From Clostridiales bacterium (lineage in GTDB: Bacteria; Bacillota; Clostridia; Oscillospirales; Ruminococcaceae): a DNA stretch of 52,966 nt. Position numbers and translations under genes: made by a program. The notes beneath the pieces were generated by a model. The model did not search any database. It worked only from the letters and a program-made list of their open reading frames with translations, and had not been told where the DNA came from. Positions 51,934 through 52,966 of this stretch are shown here, in pieces. The stretch spans positions 1 through 52,966 of the forward strand of contig QAMM01000014.1 in NCBI GenBank assembly GCA_003150405.1, given 5' to 3'. The stretch's first letter is position 1. The number at the start of each line of letters is the position of its first letter.

Positions 51934-51961
51934 ATTATAACACAAACTTTAAAAAATGCAA
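51934..51961 (-). promoter_or_regulatory. Promoter of tRNA-Arg
   Basis: On the minus strand TTGCAT (51961-51956) and TATAAT (51939-51934), spacer 16 nt, about 15 nt before the tRNA 5' end. Confidence 0.75.
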
Positions 51962-52299
51962 ATATTTCTTTTGCTGAATTTAACTATAATATTGACCGTG
52001 ACAATTTAGGCGTATTCAATACTGACTGATTAAGCGCATATGAAACTTATCGTGTAGGCTTCGAAGCGGTATTGCACGCTCTAACGGTATGTAAAAGCTG
52101 GCCGTTGGGAAAATTGTCAGAGATCTTGCCTAAGAGATAGCCATTAATAACACTTTCATTTCGGAATCGAGGCCAAATGTATGGATAAATATATCATAAT
52201 TTGTGATTAGTGATATCATTGCGATAGCTAAAGCATTTAAAGCTGTAAGACCGAACGGAGACAATTAATTGCAAATAAAAATTTTTCACAAGAAAGGTA
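51962..52299. other. Intergenic region upstream of the rRNA promoters
   Basis: I see no gene. Bases 52265-52290 are AT-rich just upstream of the first rRNA promoter and may act as an UP element. Confidence 0.5.
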
Positions 52300-52329
52300 T
52301 TGACAAATGGTAGAGGGATGTGGTAATAT
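52300..52329 (+). promoter_or_regulatory. rRNA promoter P1
   Basis: TTGACA (52300-52305) and TAATAT (52324-52329) with 18-nt spacer. The -10 is preceded by TGTGG, shared with P2. Confidence 0.85.
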
Positions 52330-52408
52330 AAACGAGCTGCTTTTGAGGGGATGAAAGAGAGCCCCCAAAAAGGACACAAAGAGGCTGAAAAAGAGTCGAA
52401 AAAAAGTG

Positions 52409-52437
52409 TTGACAAAAGAGGATGGCTGTGGTAAAAT
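52409..52437 (+). promoter_or_regulatory. rRNA promoter P2
   Basis: TTGACA (52409-52414) and TAAAAT (52432-52437) with 17-nt spacer; TGTGG again precedes the -10. Tandem promoters about 108 nt apart are typical of rRNA operons. Confidence 0.88.
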
Positions 52438-52513
52438 AGAGAACAGTCGCCTGAGAGAGAAAGCGGCAGACGAACCTTGAAAATTAAACAATGAAAGCGA
52501 ACGAAATAAACCC

Positions 52514-52548
52514 GTTAATTCGGTGAAACAAAGGTTTCACGAACTAAC
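52514..52548 (+). other. Leader hairpin before 16S rRNA
   Basis: GTGAAAC and GTTTCAC (52523-52529 with 52534-52540) form a stem that extends with bulges through GTTA and TAAC (52514-52517 with 52545-52548). It may be a processing signal or anti-termination element in the rRNA leader. Confidence 0.5.
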
Positions 52549-52645
52549 AAGATTTCGAAAGAAAAGACGTTAGTAGTTCTATTGAGATGAAAAGAATCAT
52601 CTTAAGGATATGATTTAAAAGGGCAGAAATGTTCTTTAAATACCA

Positions 52646-52966
52646 TATTTTTAAGAGTTTGATCCTGGCTCAGGACGAACGCTGGCGGCGCGCCTAACAC
52701 ATGCAAGTCGAACGGAGTTTTTAAGACCAATCTCTTCGGAGTGCGGTTTTTGAAACTTAGTGGCGGACGGGTGAGTAACACGTGAGCAACCTGCCCTTAA
52801 GAGAGGAATAACGTTTGGAAACGAACGCTAATGCCTCATAACATAACCGGATGGCATCGTCTGGTTATCAAAGGAGCAATCCGCTTAAGGATGGGCTCGC
52901 GTCCGATTAGATAGTTGGTGAGGTAACGGCTCACCAAGTCGACGATCGGTAGCCGGACTGAGAGGT
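52646..52966 (+). rRNA. rrs: 16S rRNA, 5' part, cut by the window edge
   Basis: The universal 5' sequence AGAGTTTGATCCTGGCTCAG begins at 52654, so the mature end is about 8 nt earlier. The window holds about 320 nt, through GGTAGCCGGACTGAGAGG. The GGCGCGCCTAACACATGCAA segment and the CTTAGTGGCGGACGGGTGAG segment are typical of Clostridia, probably cluster IV. Confidence 0.97.

Overview
The window looks like a chromosomal segment of an anaerobic, spore-forming member of the Clostridia, most likely clostridial cluster IV (Oscillospirales/Ruminococcaceae). The evidence is the first ~320 nt of a 16S rRNA gene at the right edge, sporulation/germination genes (spoVS, ypeB, a SpoIID/LytB-domain protein), a desulfoferrodoxin, a minimal sufCB Fe-S system, frequent GTG/TTG starts behind strong GGAGG sites, and a GC content near 50%. 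I saw no insertion sequence, integrase, phage structural gene or CRISPR array. This is mostly core genome with a few small accessory-looking patches.

Layout. 1-1140: a gene-poor, AT-rich edge with the signal peptide of a truncated secreted protein and a possible 28-codon ORF. 1278-1497: two tRNA-Ser genes. 1575-4602: coaX and a probable pantothenate ECF S component (minus), then an AI-2E transporter. 4621-10165: ymdB, spoVS, then Asp23/fakA/recG. 10324-11679: orphan ypeB. 11826-17702: iscS-thiI-cinA-sortase B-SpoIID/LytB. 17874-19163: a broken metzincin protease gene and an unknown membrane protein. 19360-20884: a divergent regulatory cassette, with a sigma-region-4-like protein and a 70-aa partner on one side and an XRE repressor plus ImmA/IrrE protease on the other. 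20973-23531: two PH-domain membrane proteins and lexA. 23711-25019: two TrkA-type potassium regulators. 25190-28466: a Cys-rich 47-aa protein, an Rrf2 regulator, and metY-cysK preceded by a palindrome and a short Cys-containing leader ORF. 28781-29275: a GNAT acetyltransferase. 29663-34964: an oligopeptide/nickel-type ABC operon (B-C-A-D-F order) behind a structured leader with a terminator hairpin. 35246-37015: DsrE-like, L-lactate dehydrogenase, desulfoferrodoxin. 37286-44514: a seven-gene, mostly ATGA-coupled operon from glutamyl-tRNA to siroheme or cobalamin precursors. 44710-46691: tpx-gapN. 46720-47708: a degenerate sigma-like factor with an uncharacterised 159-aa partner. 47958-48668: a YoaK/DUF1275 membrane protein. 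49143-51340: a Cys-rich MarR-like regulator with sufC-sufB. 51843-51919: tRNA-Arg(CCG). 52300 onward: tandem rRNA promoters, leader and 16S rRNA.

Several blocks share a sulfur/iron theme. IscS and ThiI handle persulfide sulfur. MetY and CysK make sulfur amino acids under a probable Rrf2 regulator. SufCB and its MarR-like partner build Fe-S clusters. The tetrapyrrole operon probably ends in siroheme or cobalamin, since no hemE/F/G/H or other late heme gene is present here. Desulfoferrodoxin and Tpx deal with oxygen stress, and GapN may supply NADPH.

The observations I find most worth checking are four: the XRE/ImmA-controlled sigma-like cassette, whose palindromic operator fills the -35/-10 spacer; the leader ORF and palindrome before metY-cysK; the three-stem leader RNA plus terminator before the peptide-transporter operon; and the Cys-rich MarR regulator fused by overlap to sufCB.
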